This document shows, one piece after another, positions 10,740 through 19,159 of a stretch of DNA of 64,000 nucleotides (position 1 is the first letter of the stretch; each line of letters begins with the position of its first letter). Both the position numbers and the translations under genes were made by a program. The stretch is from Variovorax sp. PBS-H4 (GTDB taxonomy: Bacteria > Pseudomonadota > Gammaproteobacteria > Burkholderiales > Burkholderiaceae_C): positions 2,666,001 through 2,730,000 of the forward strand of contig NZ_LR594675.1 in NCBI RefSeq assembly GCF_901827205.1, written 5' to 3'. The notes beneath the pieces were generated by a model that was not told the origin of the DNA, did no database searches, and saw only the letters and a program-made list of their open reading frames with translations.

Positions 10740-11237
10740 ATGAGCGAATTTGCGCGCCAACCCCTGGACGGGCTGCTGCTGTACCGCCTGTCCCGCCTGC
10801 TGTCCGTCGCCGGCAGCATGGTCATTCGCCTGTGCGAAGGGCGCTTCGGCATCACCCGGCGCGAATGGCGGCTGATCGCAACGCTTGCCAGCCGCGGCGA
10901 GCTCAGCTCCTCGGAGCTGGCCGAACATGCCCAGCTCGATCGGGCGCGGACCTCCAAGGCGGTGGGGTCGCTGGTCGAGAAACGGCTGCTGTCCCGCACG
11001 CATCCGGCCGGCGACCGCCGGCAGGTGCTGCTGCAGCTCACCGGGCGAGGACAGGCGGTGTACGACGAGCTGTACCCGCTGGTGACCCGCATCAATGCCG
11101 ACCTGATGGCCACGCTGGATGCCGGCCATGCGGCTTGCCTCGACGAGGCCTTGCGCGAACTGCAGGGCCGCGCCGAGCAGCTCGCCGCCCAGGCGGTGCT
11201 GCCGAAGGCCGACCGCGGCCGGCGCGGCACCGGCTGA
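10740..11237 (+). CDS. MarR-family transcriptional regulator
   Basis: A 165-residue winged helix-turn-helix regulator. The segment ITRREWRLIATLASRGELSSSELAEHAQLDRARTSKAVGSLVEKRLLSR (about residues 38-86) gives the recognition helices, and the wing follows with D-R-R-Q-V. Flanking helices fit MarR dimerisation. It diverges from the Bug-Bug-sulfatase unit and sits head-on to a third Bug gene, so it probably represses or gates these genes in response to their ligand. The inducer cannot be read from the sequence. The C-terminal ~15 residues are basic and variable. Confidence 0.93.
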   Translation: MSEFARQPLDGLLLYRLSRLLSVAGSMVIRLCEGRFGITRREWRLIATLASRGELSSSELAEHAQLDRARTSKAVGSLVEKRLLSRTHPAGDRRQVLLQLTGRGQAVYDELYPLVTRINADLMATLDAGHAACLDEALRELQGRAEQLAAQAVLPKADRGRRGTG

Positions 11238-11256
11238 GTCCGCGTGCGCACGGCTT

Positions 11257-12252
11257 TCAGTCCAGCTTCATGCCCGTGGCCTTGACGATCCGCCCGTAAC
11301 GCTCGCGGCTCCCATCCAGGCGCTGCTGCGCGGCAGCTCCGGTCTCGCCCAGGGCCACCATGTCGAGTCCCGCGAGGCGGGTCTTGAGCTCCGGCAGGGC
11401 GAGCGCGGACTGCAGGGCGCCGCGCAGGGTCTGCATCACCGGCTCGGGCGTGGCCGCCGGAACCATCGCGAGATAGAGCACCTCGAACTCCAGGTCCTTG
11501 AGCCCCAGCTCGCCCACGGTCGCCACCTGCGGCAGCATCGGCGAGCGCTGGCGGCCGGTGACGGCCAATGCGTGCAGCTTGCCGGCCTGGAGGTGCGGCA
11601 GCAGGCCGGGCGTCGCGAGAATGCCGGCCTGCACCTCGCCCGACAGCAGGGCCATGACGGCCGGGGCATTGCCCTTGTAGGGCACGTGCGTGATCTTCGC
11701 GCCGGTCGCGTTCGAGAAGATCTCGGCAGCGATGTGGCCCGGGCTGCCATTGCCCGCCGACCCGAAGGTGAAGGGCTGCGTCTTCCCCTGGCGGATGAGA
11801 TCAGGCAGCGTCTTCGCATCCACCGACGTGGCGACACCGAAGGTGAGGCCGGAGGAGCTGAAGATCATCAGCGGCTTCAGGTCCTTCGCCGTGAAGGGCA
11901 TCGAGGCGTAGAGGTGCGGGTTGATGGTGAAGGTGGTGTCGATGGACAGCAGCACCGTGTAGCCATCGGCCGGGCTCTTGGCCACGACGTCGGCGCCGAT
12001 GTTGCCGCCCGCGCCGGGACGGTTGTCGACGACGAAAGGCTGTTTCAGGTCCTTCTGCAGTGCCTCGGACAGCGCGCGTCCGAGAATATCCAGCGGCCCG
12101 CCGGCCGGGAAATTGGTGACGAACTTCACCGGCCTGGCGGGGTAGGCGGTCTCCGCATGGGTCTGCGGGCCTGCGAGCCCGAGGGCCAGAGCGGCGCAGG
12201 CGGCCGCAAGACCGAGGCGGCGCGTCGCGCCGAAAGATGCAGGGCGGGTCAT
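11257..12252 (-). CDS. Bug/TctC-family solute receptor, copy 3
   Basis: A 331-residue periplasmic receptor with a signal peptide (basic N-terminus, hydrophobic stretch AAACAALALGLAG, cleavage near THA-ET). Motifs include FPAGGPLDILGR, VDNRPGAGGNIGAD and MPFTAKDLKPLM. I prefer ATG 12252 because GGAG lies about 12 nt upstream; an ATG at 12282 would add ten residues before the signal peptide. It ends 19 bp from the convergent marR gene. It has its own upstream region, with a 16-bp perfect palindrome and a TATAAC box, so it is likely regulated separately from copies 1 and 2. Confidence 0.92.
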   Translation of the reverse strand: MTRPASFGATRRLGLAAACAALALGLAGPQTHAETAYPARPVKFVTNFPAGGPLDILGRALSEALQKDLKQPFVVDNRPGAGGNIGADVVAKSPADGYTVLLSIDTTFTINPHLYASMPFTAKDLKPLMIFSSSGLTFGVATSVDAKTLPDLIRQGKTQPFTFGSAGNGSPGHIAAEIFSNATGAKITHVPYKGNAPAVMALLSGEVQAGILATPGLLPHLQAGKLHALAVTGRQRSPMLPQVATVGELGLKDLEFEVLYLAMVPAATPEPVMQTLRGALQSALALPELKTRLAGLDMVALGETGAAAQQRLDGSRERYGRIVKATGMKLD

Positions 12253-12363
12253 GTGTTTGTCTCCGAATTCGTGGGCGCACACGGCAAAGGGCGCGACACG
12301 GAGACTCTAGGAGCGCATTCGTTCCGGCACAACTGAAAGCTGTTCTGCCTGCTGTTCCGGATG

Positions 12364-12404
12364 GTTATATTTCCAGCCAGACCTCGACCAGCTGCATGCA
12401 GCTG
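12364..12404 (-). promoter_or_regulatory. Candidate promoter and operator of the third Bug gene
   Basis: The perfect 16-bp palindrome CAGCTGCATGCAGCTG occupies 12389-12404. On the minus strand it is followed by a -10-like TATAAC at 12369-12364, with the palindrome covering the -35 position. No good -35 box is seen, which fits a regulator-dependent promoter. Function is inferred. Confidence 0.4.
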
Positions 12405-12481
12405 TCGGTGCCTTGCCGAACATGGCCGCCCATCTGCTGCCGGATGCCTTCCTGGTGGCGCTGCGCGGGCGAGCACGCCGC

Positions 12482-13585
12482 TCAACCCACGCGGGCTGAC
12501 GCAGGCCTGGCGGCGAAAGAGGCCGCTGATTCCGCTTCCGGTTGCGGGTCACCCTCGACGCGAAGCCGGGGCAGGAACTGCGGGTACTCGCGCTGCATGA
12601 AAGCGATCAGCCCCTCGCGCACCGTGCAGCGCAGGTCGAAGGCCAGCGACGAGGACGCGGCGGTGCACAGCACGCGGATCTGCATCGTGCGCTCGCTGGC
12701 GTCGGTTACGCGCAGGTTGAAGAAGCGCCCGTCCCACTCGGGCGCCGCCTTCACGATGCGCTCGACCTCCTCGCGCAGCGGCACCAGCGGCATGCCGTAG
12801 TCGGCGTAGATGAAGACCGAGCCCAGCAGTTGCGAGCTGCTGCGCGTCCAGTTCTGGAACGGCTTTTCGATGAAATAGGACAGCGGCAGGATCAGGCGCC
12901 GGTCGTCCCAGATGCGCAGGACGACGAAGGTGCCGGTGATCTCCTCCACGCGGCCCCATTCGCCCTCGACCACGAGCACGTCGTCGATGCGGATCGGCTG
13001 CGCCAGCGCGATCTGCAGCCCGGCGATCAGGTTGCTGAAGACCGGCTTGGCAGCGAGGCCGGCCACGATGCCGATCACGCCCGCGGAGGCCAGCAGGCTG
13101 GCGCCGACCTGCCGGGCGCCCGGGAAGGTCATGAGCATCAGCGAAGCGCCCGCCACCAGCAGCACGCTGGCGGCGCTGCGCGCCAGAACGCGGGTCTGGG
13201 TGAGCACGCGGCGCGCCTGCAGGTTGTCTTCCACGTCGTGGGGGTGCTTGGACAGCACGCCGTCCGCGATCCCGTTGACGGCGCGGATGGCAAGCCAGGT
13301 GGCAGCGGCGATCAGCAGCAATCCGTTGAGGTGCCGCACGCTGCCGATGAAGCGCAGGTCGTCCGGCGCGCCCTGCCACACCATCTGCAGTGCGACCAGC
13401 GGCAGCAGGAAGCGGGCCGGAACCTGGATGTTGACGAGCGTCGCGTGCACCACGGGCGCATGGCGCATCACGCGCCGCAGCACCATGCCGCCGACGCGAT
13501 GGACGAGCAGTGCCAGCGGAACGGCGATCAGCGCAGCCAGGAGGGGGCCGAACCACGGATGGGCGAAAATCATGTCCTTGTTCAT
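12482..13585 (-). CDS. MscS-family mechanosensitive ion channel
   Basis: A 367-residue inner-membrane channel of the small-conductance mechanosensitive type. Several membrane helices precede the pore-lining helix around ASLLASAGVIGIVAGLAAKPVFSNL. The MscS beta domain follows (IRIDDVLVVEGEWGRVEEITGTFVVLRIWDDRR, then PLSYFIEKPFQNWTR), and then a soluble alpha/beta domain. It probably protects against hypo-osmotic shock. The start ATG at 13585 overlaps the stop of the FUSC gene by one base (TGATG), so the two are translationally coupled. An open frame upstream in the same phase runs across the FUSC gene but is only a GC-rich shadow. Confidence 0.92.
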   Translation of the reverse strand: MNKDMIFAHPWFGPLLAALIAVPLALLVHRVGGMVLRRVMRHAPVVHATLVNIQVPARFLLPLVALQMVWQGAPDDLRFIGSVRHLNGLLLIAAATWLAIRAVNGIADGVLSKHPHDVEDNLQARRVLTQTRVLARSAASVLLVAGASLMLMTFPGARQVGASLLASAGVIGIVAGLAAKPVFSNLIAGLQIALAQPIRIDDVLVVEGEWGRVEEITGTFVVLRIWDDRRLILPLSYFIEKPFQNWTRSSSQLLGSVFIYADYGMPLVPLREEVERIVKAAPEWDGRFFNLRVTDASERTMQIRVLCTAASSSLAFDLRCTVREGLIAFMQREYPQFLPRLRVEGDPQPEAESAASFAARPASARVG

Positions 13586-15822
13586 CAGGTGGTGTGGGGG
13601 ATGTCGAGCGTGGGGGATTGAAGAATGCGCGCCGCGTCGTCGCGCAGCTGCGCCGAAATCCCGATCGCCATGTCGAGCCTGCGCAGCAGCCAGGGGCTGA
13701 CGTCGTTCTCGAAGGGATCGGGCAAGGGAATGGGCTCGGCCACCGTGGTGGCGGCGGCGCTCTCGGGCATGACCGGGCCGGTGGTGGGCGTGCTGCCGAT
13801 ATTGGCCTCGATGCGCGCGGCCGCGCGCTGCAGCGGTGCCTCGATCTCGGCGGGGGTGAGGCGGTCGCGCCGCAGCACCAGCATGGATTTCACCGCGCTG
13901 AGCTGCGCCAGCAGCTGGTAGCTGTGCGCTTGCAGGTGCTCCAGCGGCTCCAGCGGCGGGCGCACTGCGCGCGGCTCCGACAGCGAGCGCTGCGTGGCCT
14001 GCACCAGCGCCGAGAGGCTGTCGTAGGCTTCTCGGCGAGCCAGGCGCCAGTCGAGCTCGGGGCTGGTCTGCACCGCGCGCAGCTGGCCGAGGCCGAGCGC
14101 GAGCCGCGCATGGCGCGCCTGCGCCGTCAGCGTGCGCGCGACCAGCGAGGGGATCTGGCTGCGCTCCCACGAGGGCAGCACGTAGCAGAAAGCCCAGGCC
14201 ACGCCGGCGCCGATCAAGGTGTCCGCCACCCGCTCGAACAATGCGAAGGTGGGGCTCATACCCACGTTGAGCGCGTGCGCCTGCAACAGCCCCAGGACGG
14301 TGGCCGCTACGGAAGTGATCAGGTAGCGCCGGACCGCGAACCCGTGTGCGATGGCCTGCGCGGCGGTCATCGCCACCAGTGAGCCGAGCGCGGACGGATG
14401 GGCGGACAGGATCGCCACCGCGAAAACGCAGCCCAGCAGCGTGCCGGCCACCCGGCTGTTGCGCCTTTCGAGGGTCTGCGAGAGGCTGCCGCGCAGCACC
14501 ACGACGATCGTCAGCAGGATCCAGTAGTCGTGCGAGCCCCAGGGCAGCATGACGGCGATGGTGTAGCCGACGGCGACCGCGAGCGCGGCGCGGATCGCAT
14601 GGCGCAGCGGGGGCGCGTCCCATCGCCACAGCGCGAGGAAGGGGCGCAGCGACAAGTCGGTGGGGCTCACGAACATGTGCCAGTTCGCGCGCACGATGGT
14701 GAGGTCGGGCTCGCGCTCGCCGCGCGCGAGGCTCACCAGCCGCAGCACCTCGTCGTTGATGTGGCCGATGCGGCTGGCCAGGCCGCGCGCCAGCATTGCA
14801 GGCGTGGGTCCGGCGGTGGCGGTGGCCCGCTGAGCTGCATCGCCTTCGAGGTGGATGGCTGCGAGTTCCGGGCGGCGGTCGGGCGCGGGCTCGGGCTGGC
14901 GGCCGAGTAGCAGCGCGTCGGCCAACGCGACCGTCTCGTCGGCCAGTTCGCGGAGGACGCGCTGCATCTCGCGCAGCGCGGCGGCATGGCGGGGGTGCGC
15001 CTTGAGGGCGTCGAGGTCGAGCTCGCTGGCGAGCAGCATGTCGCGCAGTTCGAGCACGGTCACCAGCATGCTCGCAAGCTGCTGCCGGCGCGGCGTGCGG
15101 GGCGATTCGAGCACGATGTCGCGCGTCGCCTGCAACTGGTCCGCCAGCGCCGCCTGCGCGCGCAGCAACCGGCCCAGCAGCGGTGCGGGCACTTCCCGCA
15201 CGTCGCCGGATTCGTCCCGCGGCGTGAACTGGCGGGCCTCCGTGCGCATCAGCGCGGCCAGCGAGAACAGGAGATCCGCCATCGCCTGCACGCGGTAGCG
15301 GGCGTTGAGCGCATGGTTCGCGAGCAGCGCGTAGATGACGTAGAGCGCCGCGCCGAGGCCGAAGTGCAGCGTGCGTTCGACGATCTCGTGCATGCCGGTG
15401 GGTGCCGGCGTTGCCATCGAAAAGATCATCGAGAACATGACAGCGATGGCGATCGGAATGCCGCGCTTGCCCCAGGCCATGGCCACGAAGGCCAGGAAGG
15501 TCGCCGGCACCAGCAGCAGCCCAAGTTGCAGGGGGGCCGAATGCAGCAATTGCACGCAGAAAAAGAGCGGCAGCCCGATCAGCGGCGAGGGGACCATCTG
15601 CCAGAACTTGCCGCGCCGAGGTCCGGGCAGGTCGGGCGGGGCGGTCACGATCACGCCCACGCCAGCTGCAGCGGCAGCGGCGCTGCCCAGGACCAGGTGG
15701 ACGCCGCCCGAGATGAGCAGCAGCCCGAAGGCCACCGACATTCCGTTGGCGATGTAGTGGGAGAGCGCCACGCGCAGCGCGGCGCGGCCTCGTTCGGTGG
15801 CGGCGCGCTGCGCCTGCATCAC
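13585..15822 (-). CDS. FUSC-family membrane protein (YccS/AaeB-like exporter)
   Basis: A 745-residue protein with the duplicated FUSC layout: an N-terminal block of membrane helices (about residues 20-180), a long cytoplasmic helical region (about 180-400), a second membrane block (about 405-520, containing YTIAVMLPWGSHDYWILLTIVVVLRGS) and a C-terminal soluble region. Relatives export aromatic acids such as p-hydroxybenzoate or have unknown substrates (YccS). The start overlaps the suhB-like gene by 4 bp (ATGA), and the stop overlaps the MscS gene, giving a tightly coupled three-gene unit. The exported substrate cannot be assigned. Confidence 0.88.
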   Translation of the reverse strand: MMQAQRAATERGRAALRVALSHYIANGMSVAFGLLLISGGVHLVLGSAAAAAAGVGVIVTAPPDLPGPRRGKFWQMVPSPLIGLPLFFCVQLLHSAPLQLGLLLVPATFLAFVAMAWGKRGIPIAIAVMFSMIFSMATPAPTGMHEIVERTLHFGLGAALYVIYALLANHALNARYRVQAMADLLFSLAALMRTEARQFTPRDESGDVREVPAPLLGRLLRAQAALADQLQATRDIVLESPRTPRRQQLASMLVTVLELRDMLLASELDLDALKAHPRHAAALREMQRVLRELADETVALADALLLGRQPEPAPDRRPELAAIHLEGDAAQRATATAGPTPAMLARGLASRIGHINDEVLRLVSLARGEREPDLTIVRANWHMFVSPTDLSLRPFLALWRWDAPPLRHAIRAALAVAVGYTIAVMLPWGSHDYWILLTIVVVLRGSLSQTLERRNSRVAGTLLGCVFAVAILSAHPSALGSLVAMTAAQAIAHGFAVRRYLITSVAATVLGLLQAHALNVGMSPTFALFERVADTLIGAGVAWAFCYVLPSWERSQIPSLVARTLTAQARHARLALGLGQLRAVQTSPELDWRLARREAYDSLSALVQATQRSLSEPRAVRPPLEPLEHLQAHSYQLLAQLSAVKSMLVLRRDRLTPAEIEAPLQRAAARIEANIGSTPTTGPVMPESAAATTVAEPIPLPDPFENDVSPWLLRRLDMAIGISAQLRDDAARILQSPTLDIPHTT

Positions 15823-16847
15823 TCGGCGGTGGCGTCGCCAGGGGCCGGCGCAGCCGGGCTTTCTTCGCGGCGCAGGCGGGTGAGCTTGCGTGGCGCAGGC
15901 GTGGCGGCGGGTTGCGTATCCGCTGCCGCTTCGGCATCGGTCGTTGCATTCGGCACCGTGCTTCGCGCATAGACGCTGCCGGCGGCGGGGTCCACCTCGC
16001 GAGCGCGCTCGCTGGCGGCGAACTTGTCATCCACGCTTGCGAACTTCGAATACTTGGCCAGGATCGGGACCAGTTGGCCGTAGATCCTCGGCGCCCCGGC
16101 GAGGCATTCGCGTTGATCGAGGAAGTCGGGTTCGCCGGTGAAGTTGCCGATCAGTCCGCCCGCTTCCGTGACCAGCAGCGAGCCGGCCGCGACGTCCCAG
16201 ATGTTGAGCCCGGTTTCGAAGAAGCCGTCGCTGAAGCCGGCGGCGACATAGGCGAGGTCCAGCGCCGCCGAACCGGGCCGGCGCAGTCCGGCAGCGCGCG
16301 GCATCAGGTCAGCCATGATGGCCAGGTATTGCTTGAAATTGTCGCCGGTGCGAAAAGGGAAGCCGGTCGAGATGAGGCACTCGTTGAGCCGGGTGCGCTT
16401 GCTCACGCGCATGCGGCGCTCGTTCATGTAGGCGCCGCGCCCACGGGTCGCTGTGAAGAGGTCGTTGCGGGTGGGGTCGTAGATGACGGCCTGCTCGACC
16501 TTGCCCTTGATTGCGAGCGCGATTGAAACGCAATAGACCGGAAAGCCGTGGATGAAGTTGGTGGTGCCGTCCAGCGGGTCGATGATCCACACGTAGTCGG
16601 AATCGCGGGCGCCGTGCTCGGTGCCCGATTCCTCGGCCAGGATGCCGTGCCCCGGATAGGCGCCGAGCAGCGTCTCGATGACCGCCCGCTCGCTCGCGTG
16701 ATCGACTTCGGTCACGAAGTCGTTGACCTGCTTCTGCGAAACGCGCACCGCCTCGATGTCGAGCGCGGCGCGATTGATGATGGCGCCGGCGGCGCGGGCG
16801 GCCTTGACGGCCACGTTGAGCATGGGGTGCAGGTTGGGAGACGGCAT
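15819..16847 (-). CDS. suhB: Inositol monophosphatase family protein (SuhB-like)
   Basis: A 342-residue Mg2+-dependent phosphatase. Motifs are ILAEESG (Glu metal ligands), the signature IIDPLDGTTNFIHGFPVY (Asp ligands), and NIWDVAAGSLLVTEAGG near the C-terminal end of the domain. The family hydrolyses inositol-1-phosphate and similar substrates; SuhB also acts in ribosomal RNA antitermination complexes in E. coli. The catalytic domain ends near residue 265. The last ~75 residues form an unusual Ala/Pro-rich, basic and probably disordered tail. The gene heads the suhB-FUSC-mscS unit and diverges from trmJ. The symbol is by family; the physiological role is inferred. Confidence 0.92.
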   Translation of the reverse strand: MPSPNLHPMLNVAVKAARAAGAIINRAALDIEAVRVSQKQVNDFVTEVDHASERAVIETLLGAYPGHGILAEESGTEHGARDSDYVWIIDPLDGTTNFIHGFPVYCVSIALAIKGKVEQAVIYDPTRNDLFTATRGRGAYMNERRMRVSKRTRLNECLISTGFPFRTGDNFKQYLAIMADLMPRAAGLRRPGSAALDLAYVAAGFSDGFFETGLNIWDVAAGSLLVTEAGGLIGNFTGEPDFLDQRECLAGAPRIYGQLVPILAKYSKFASVDDKFAASERAREVDPAAGSVYARSTVPNATTDAEAAADTQPAATPAPRKLTRLRREESPAAPAPGDATAE

Positions 16848-16972
16848 CGGATGGGGGGAAGAACGGCGGGCGGGGGCCCTGGTGGAGGCGGCCCGGCGAT
16901 GCAGGCGGCGAGAATCGTGGATTTTACCGGCTTGGGCACGGCCCTTCGTCCCGTACCCCTTCTGCCTTCCCC

Positions 16973-17737
16973 ATGCGCACCCGTTTCATCCTGATCCAGA
17001 CCAGCCATGCCGGCAACGTCGGCGCCGCTGCCCGCGCCATGAAGACCATGGGCTTCGACGAGCTCGTGCTGGTGGCCCCGCGCTGGGCCAACGTGCTGCG
17101 GCGCGAGGAAACCATCCAGCGCGCGAGCGGCGCACTCGACGTGCTGGAGCGGGCGCGCATCGTCGATACGCTGGACGAGGCGCTCGATGGCGTGACCCAC
17201 CTCTGCGCGACTGCGATGGTGCCGCGCGACTTCGGCCCGCCGACGCGCACGCCGCGCGAGCACCTGGTGGCCCTCGCGCAGGGAGAAGCGCAGCACGTGG
17301 CCTTCCTCTTCGGTTCGGAGCGCTTCGGCATGCGCAACGAGGACGTGTACCGCTGCCATGTGGCGCTCACCATTCCCACCGACCCGTCCTTCGGGTCGCT
17401 GAACCTGGGCGCGGCGATCCAGGTGATCGCCTACGAATGGCGGCTGGCGCTGGGCGGCTTCGGCGTGCGCGAGGCCGCCGCATCGGTGCGGGCGGCGGAC
17501 GCGCGGGCCGTGGCGGGCATGCTGGAGCACTGGGAACGCTCGCTGGTGCAGATCGGCTTCCTGGACCCCGAGGCGCCGAAGAAGCTGATGCCGCGGCTGC
17601 AGCAGCTCTTCAACCGCGCGCAGCCCACGCCGGAAGAGATCCACATCCTGCGCGGCATCGCCAAGGCCATGGCCGATGCCTCCGCCGGCGGCAGCTACAA
17701 GACCCCATCGCCCGCGCGCGATGATCCGAGACCTTAG
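16973..17737 (+). CDS. trmJ: tRNA (cytidine/uridine-2'-O-)-methyltransferase TrmJ
   Basis: A 254-residue SPOUT-class RNA methyltransferase. The N-terminal domain has the TrmH-family motifs: NVGAAARAMKTMGF (motif 1), FLFGSERFGMRNED (motif 2) and IPTDPSFGSLNLGAAIQVIAYEWR (motif 3, forming the trefoil knot that binds S-adenosylmethionine). A helical C-terminal extension typical of TrmJ follows. It should methylate the 2'-O of residue 32 in certain tRNAs. It diverges from suhB and is followed 36 bp later by cysE on the same strand, so the two may be co-transcribed, as in related betaproteobacteria. Confidence 0.93.
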   Translation: MRTRFILIQTSHAGNVGAAARAMKTMGFDELVLVAPRWANVLRREETIQRASGALDVLERARIVDTLDEALDGVTHLCATAMVPRDFGPPTRTPREHLVALAQGEAQHVAFLFGSERFGMRNEDVYRCHVALTIPTDPSFGSLNLGAAIQVIAYEWRLALGGFGVREAAASVRAADARAVAGMLEHWERSLVQIGFLDPEAPKKLMPRLQQLFNRAQPTPEEIHILRGIAKAMADASAGGSYKTPSPARDDPRP

Positions 17738-17773
17738 ACTGCGCAGCCCATATCGTCATAACAAGAACGTCCC

Positions 17774-18547
17774 ATGTTCTCGCGACTGCGCTCCGACATC
17801 CAGTGCATCCTCGACCGCGATCCGGCGGCGCGTTCCCGGTGGGAAGTGCTGACCCTCTACCCCGGCCTGCATGCCCTCGTGCTGCATCGCGTCGCGCATT
17901 GGTGCTGGGGCCATGGGCTGAAATGGTTGGGGCGCTTCGTGTCGTATGTGTCGCGCTCGCTCACCGGCATCGAAATCCATCCGGCCGCCGTCATCGGCGA
18001 TCGCGTGTTCTTCGATCACGCAATGGGCGTGGTGGTCGGCGAGACGGCCGAGATCGGCGACGGCTGCACGATCTACCAGGGCGTCACCTTGGGCGGCACC
18101 TCGCTCTACAAGGGCGCGAAGCGGCATCCGACGCTGGGCAAGGACGTGGTGGTGAGCGCCGGCGCCAAGGTGCTGGGCGGCTTCGTAGTCGGCGACGGCG
18201 CCAAGATCGGAAGCAACGCCGTCGTGATCAAGCCCGTGCCCGCAGGTGCGACGGCAGTAGGAATCCCTGCGCGCATCATCCCGGCCAAGACGGCAAGCGG
18301 TGGCGCATCGAACGGCAGCGCCCGGAAGTTCGAGGCCTACGGGATCACGCAGGAAGACGATCCGCTGTCGCTCGCCATGCGCAGCCTCATCGACGCCGCG
18401 TCAAACCAAGACCAGCAGATCGCGCTGTTATGGCAGGCGATCGAGACCTTGTCTGCACAGCCTGGGAAGAAGGATTGCGTTCCGGCAGATGCGGCGACCA
18501 AGGCATGCTTCGAGGCCCGGCACCTGAACGAACTGGTCGGCAAGTGA
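17774..18547 (+). CDS. cysE: Serine O-acetyltransferase
   Basis: A 257-residue CysE that acetylates L-serine with acetyl-CoA, the first step of cysteine synthesis. After a helical N-terminus (about residues 1-70) comes the left-handed beta-helix hexapeptide region (GIEIHPAAVIGDRVFFDHAMG, then IGDGCTIYQGVTLGGTSLYKG). The catalytic His is in FFDHAMG, with a further region at KRHPTLG. The C-terminal ~75 residues extend beyond the minimal enzyme and may hold the cysteine synthase-binding or regulatory tail. It supplies the sulfur acceptor and sits just downstream of trmJ. It converges with mog, leaving only 12 bp between the stop codons. Confidence 0.95.
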   Translation: MFSRLRSDIQCILDRDPAARSRWEVLTLYPGLHALVLHRVAHWCWGHGLKWLGRFVSYVSRSLTGIEIHPAAVIGDRVFFDHAMGVVVGETAEIGDGCTIYQGVTLGGTSLYKGAKRHPTLGKDVVVSAGAKVLGGFVVGDGAKIGSNAVVIKPVPAGATAVGIPARIIPAKTASGGASNGSARKFEAYGITQEDDPLSLAMRSLIDAASNQDQQIALLWQAIETLSAQPGKKDCVPADAATKACFEARHLNELVGK

Positions 18548-18559
18548 CGGTCTTGCAGT

Positions 18560-19159
18560 TCAGGGCGGTGAAGGACGGATCGCCGACTTCGGCCTGAAGG
18601 CCTTGCAGACCGCCTCGTCGGTTTCAAGATACGAGCCGCCGATCAGGTCGATGCAGTAGGGCACCGCCGCGAAGATGCCGGGCACCACCTGCGTGCCGTC
18701 AGGGTTCTTGAGCCCTTCCAGCGTTTCGGCGATGGATTTCGGCTGTCCCGGCAGGTTGATGATCAGGCTCTTGTCACGGATCACCGCCACTTGCCGCGAC
18801 AGGATGGCCGTCGGCACGAAGCGCAGGCTGATCTGGCGCATCTGTTCGCCGAAGCCCGGCATCTCCTTGTGGGCGATGGCCAACGTGGCCTCGGGCGTCA
18901 CGTCGCGCAAGGCCGGACCGGTGCCGCCGGTGGTCAGCACCAGCGAGCAGCCGGCGTCGACCAGTTCGATCAGCGCGGCGCTGATGGCGGATTGCTCGTC
19001 GGGGATCAGCCGGGGCTTGAAATCGATGGGATTGCGCAGCGCGCGCCGCAGCCATTCCTGCAGGGCGGGCAGGCCCTTGTCCTCGTACACGCCGCTCGAC
19101 GCGCGATCGCTGATCGAGACGATGCCGATGCGCACCGGGTCGTAGGGGTTGTGGGTCAT
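18560..19159 (-). CDS. mog: Molybdopterin adenylyltransferase
   Basis: A 199-residue MogA-type enzyme that adenylates molybdopterin before molybdenum insertion. The MoCF signature TTGGTGPALRDVTPEAT is present around residues 76-92, with the following E-M-P-G-F-G-E-Q-M-R segment and the late LINLPGQPKSIAETL motif. The molybdenum cofactor it helps make is required by the nitrate reductase NasA encoded about 7 kb away. The start overlaps the end of darP by 4 bp (ATGA), so it is translationally coupled to that gene. Confidence 0.94.
   Translation of the reverse strand: MTHNPYDPVRIGIVSISDRASSGVYEDKGLPALQEWLRRALRNPIDFKPRLIPDEQSAISAALIELVDAGCSLVLTTGGTGPALRDVTPEATLAIAHKEMPGFGEQMRQISLRFVPTAILSRQVAVIRDKSLIINLPGQPKSIAETLEGLKNPDGTQVVPGIFAAVPYCIDLIGGSYLETDEAVCKAFRPKSAIRPSPP

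Noticed and set aside
12482..16030. 1182-codon open frame suggesting a giant MscS fusion on the minus strand
   Set aside because: Only the last 367 codons are MscS. The upstream part is out of phase with the clear FUSC gene, and the TGATG overlap sets the true MscS start.
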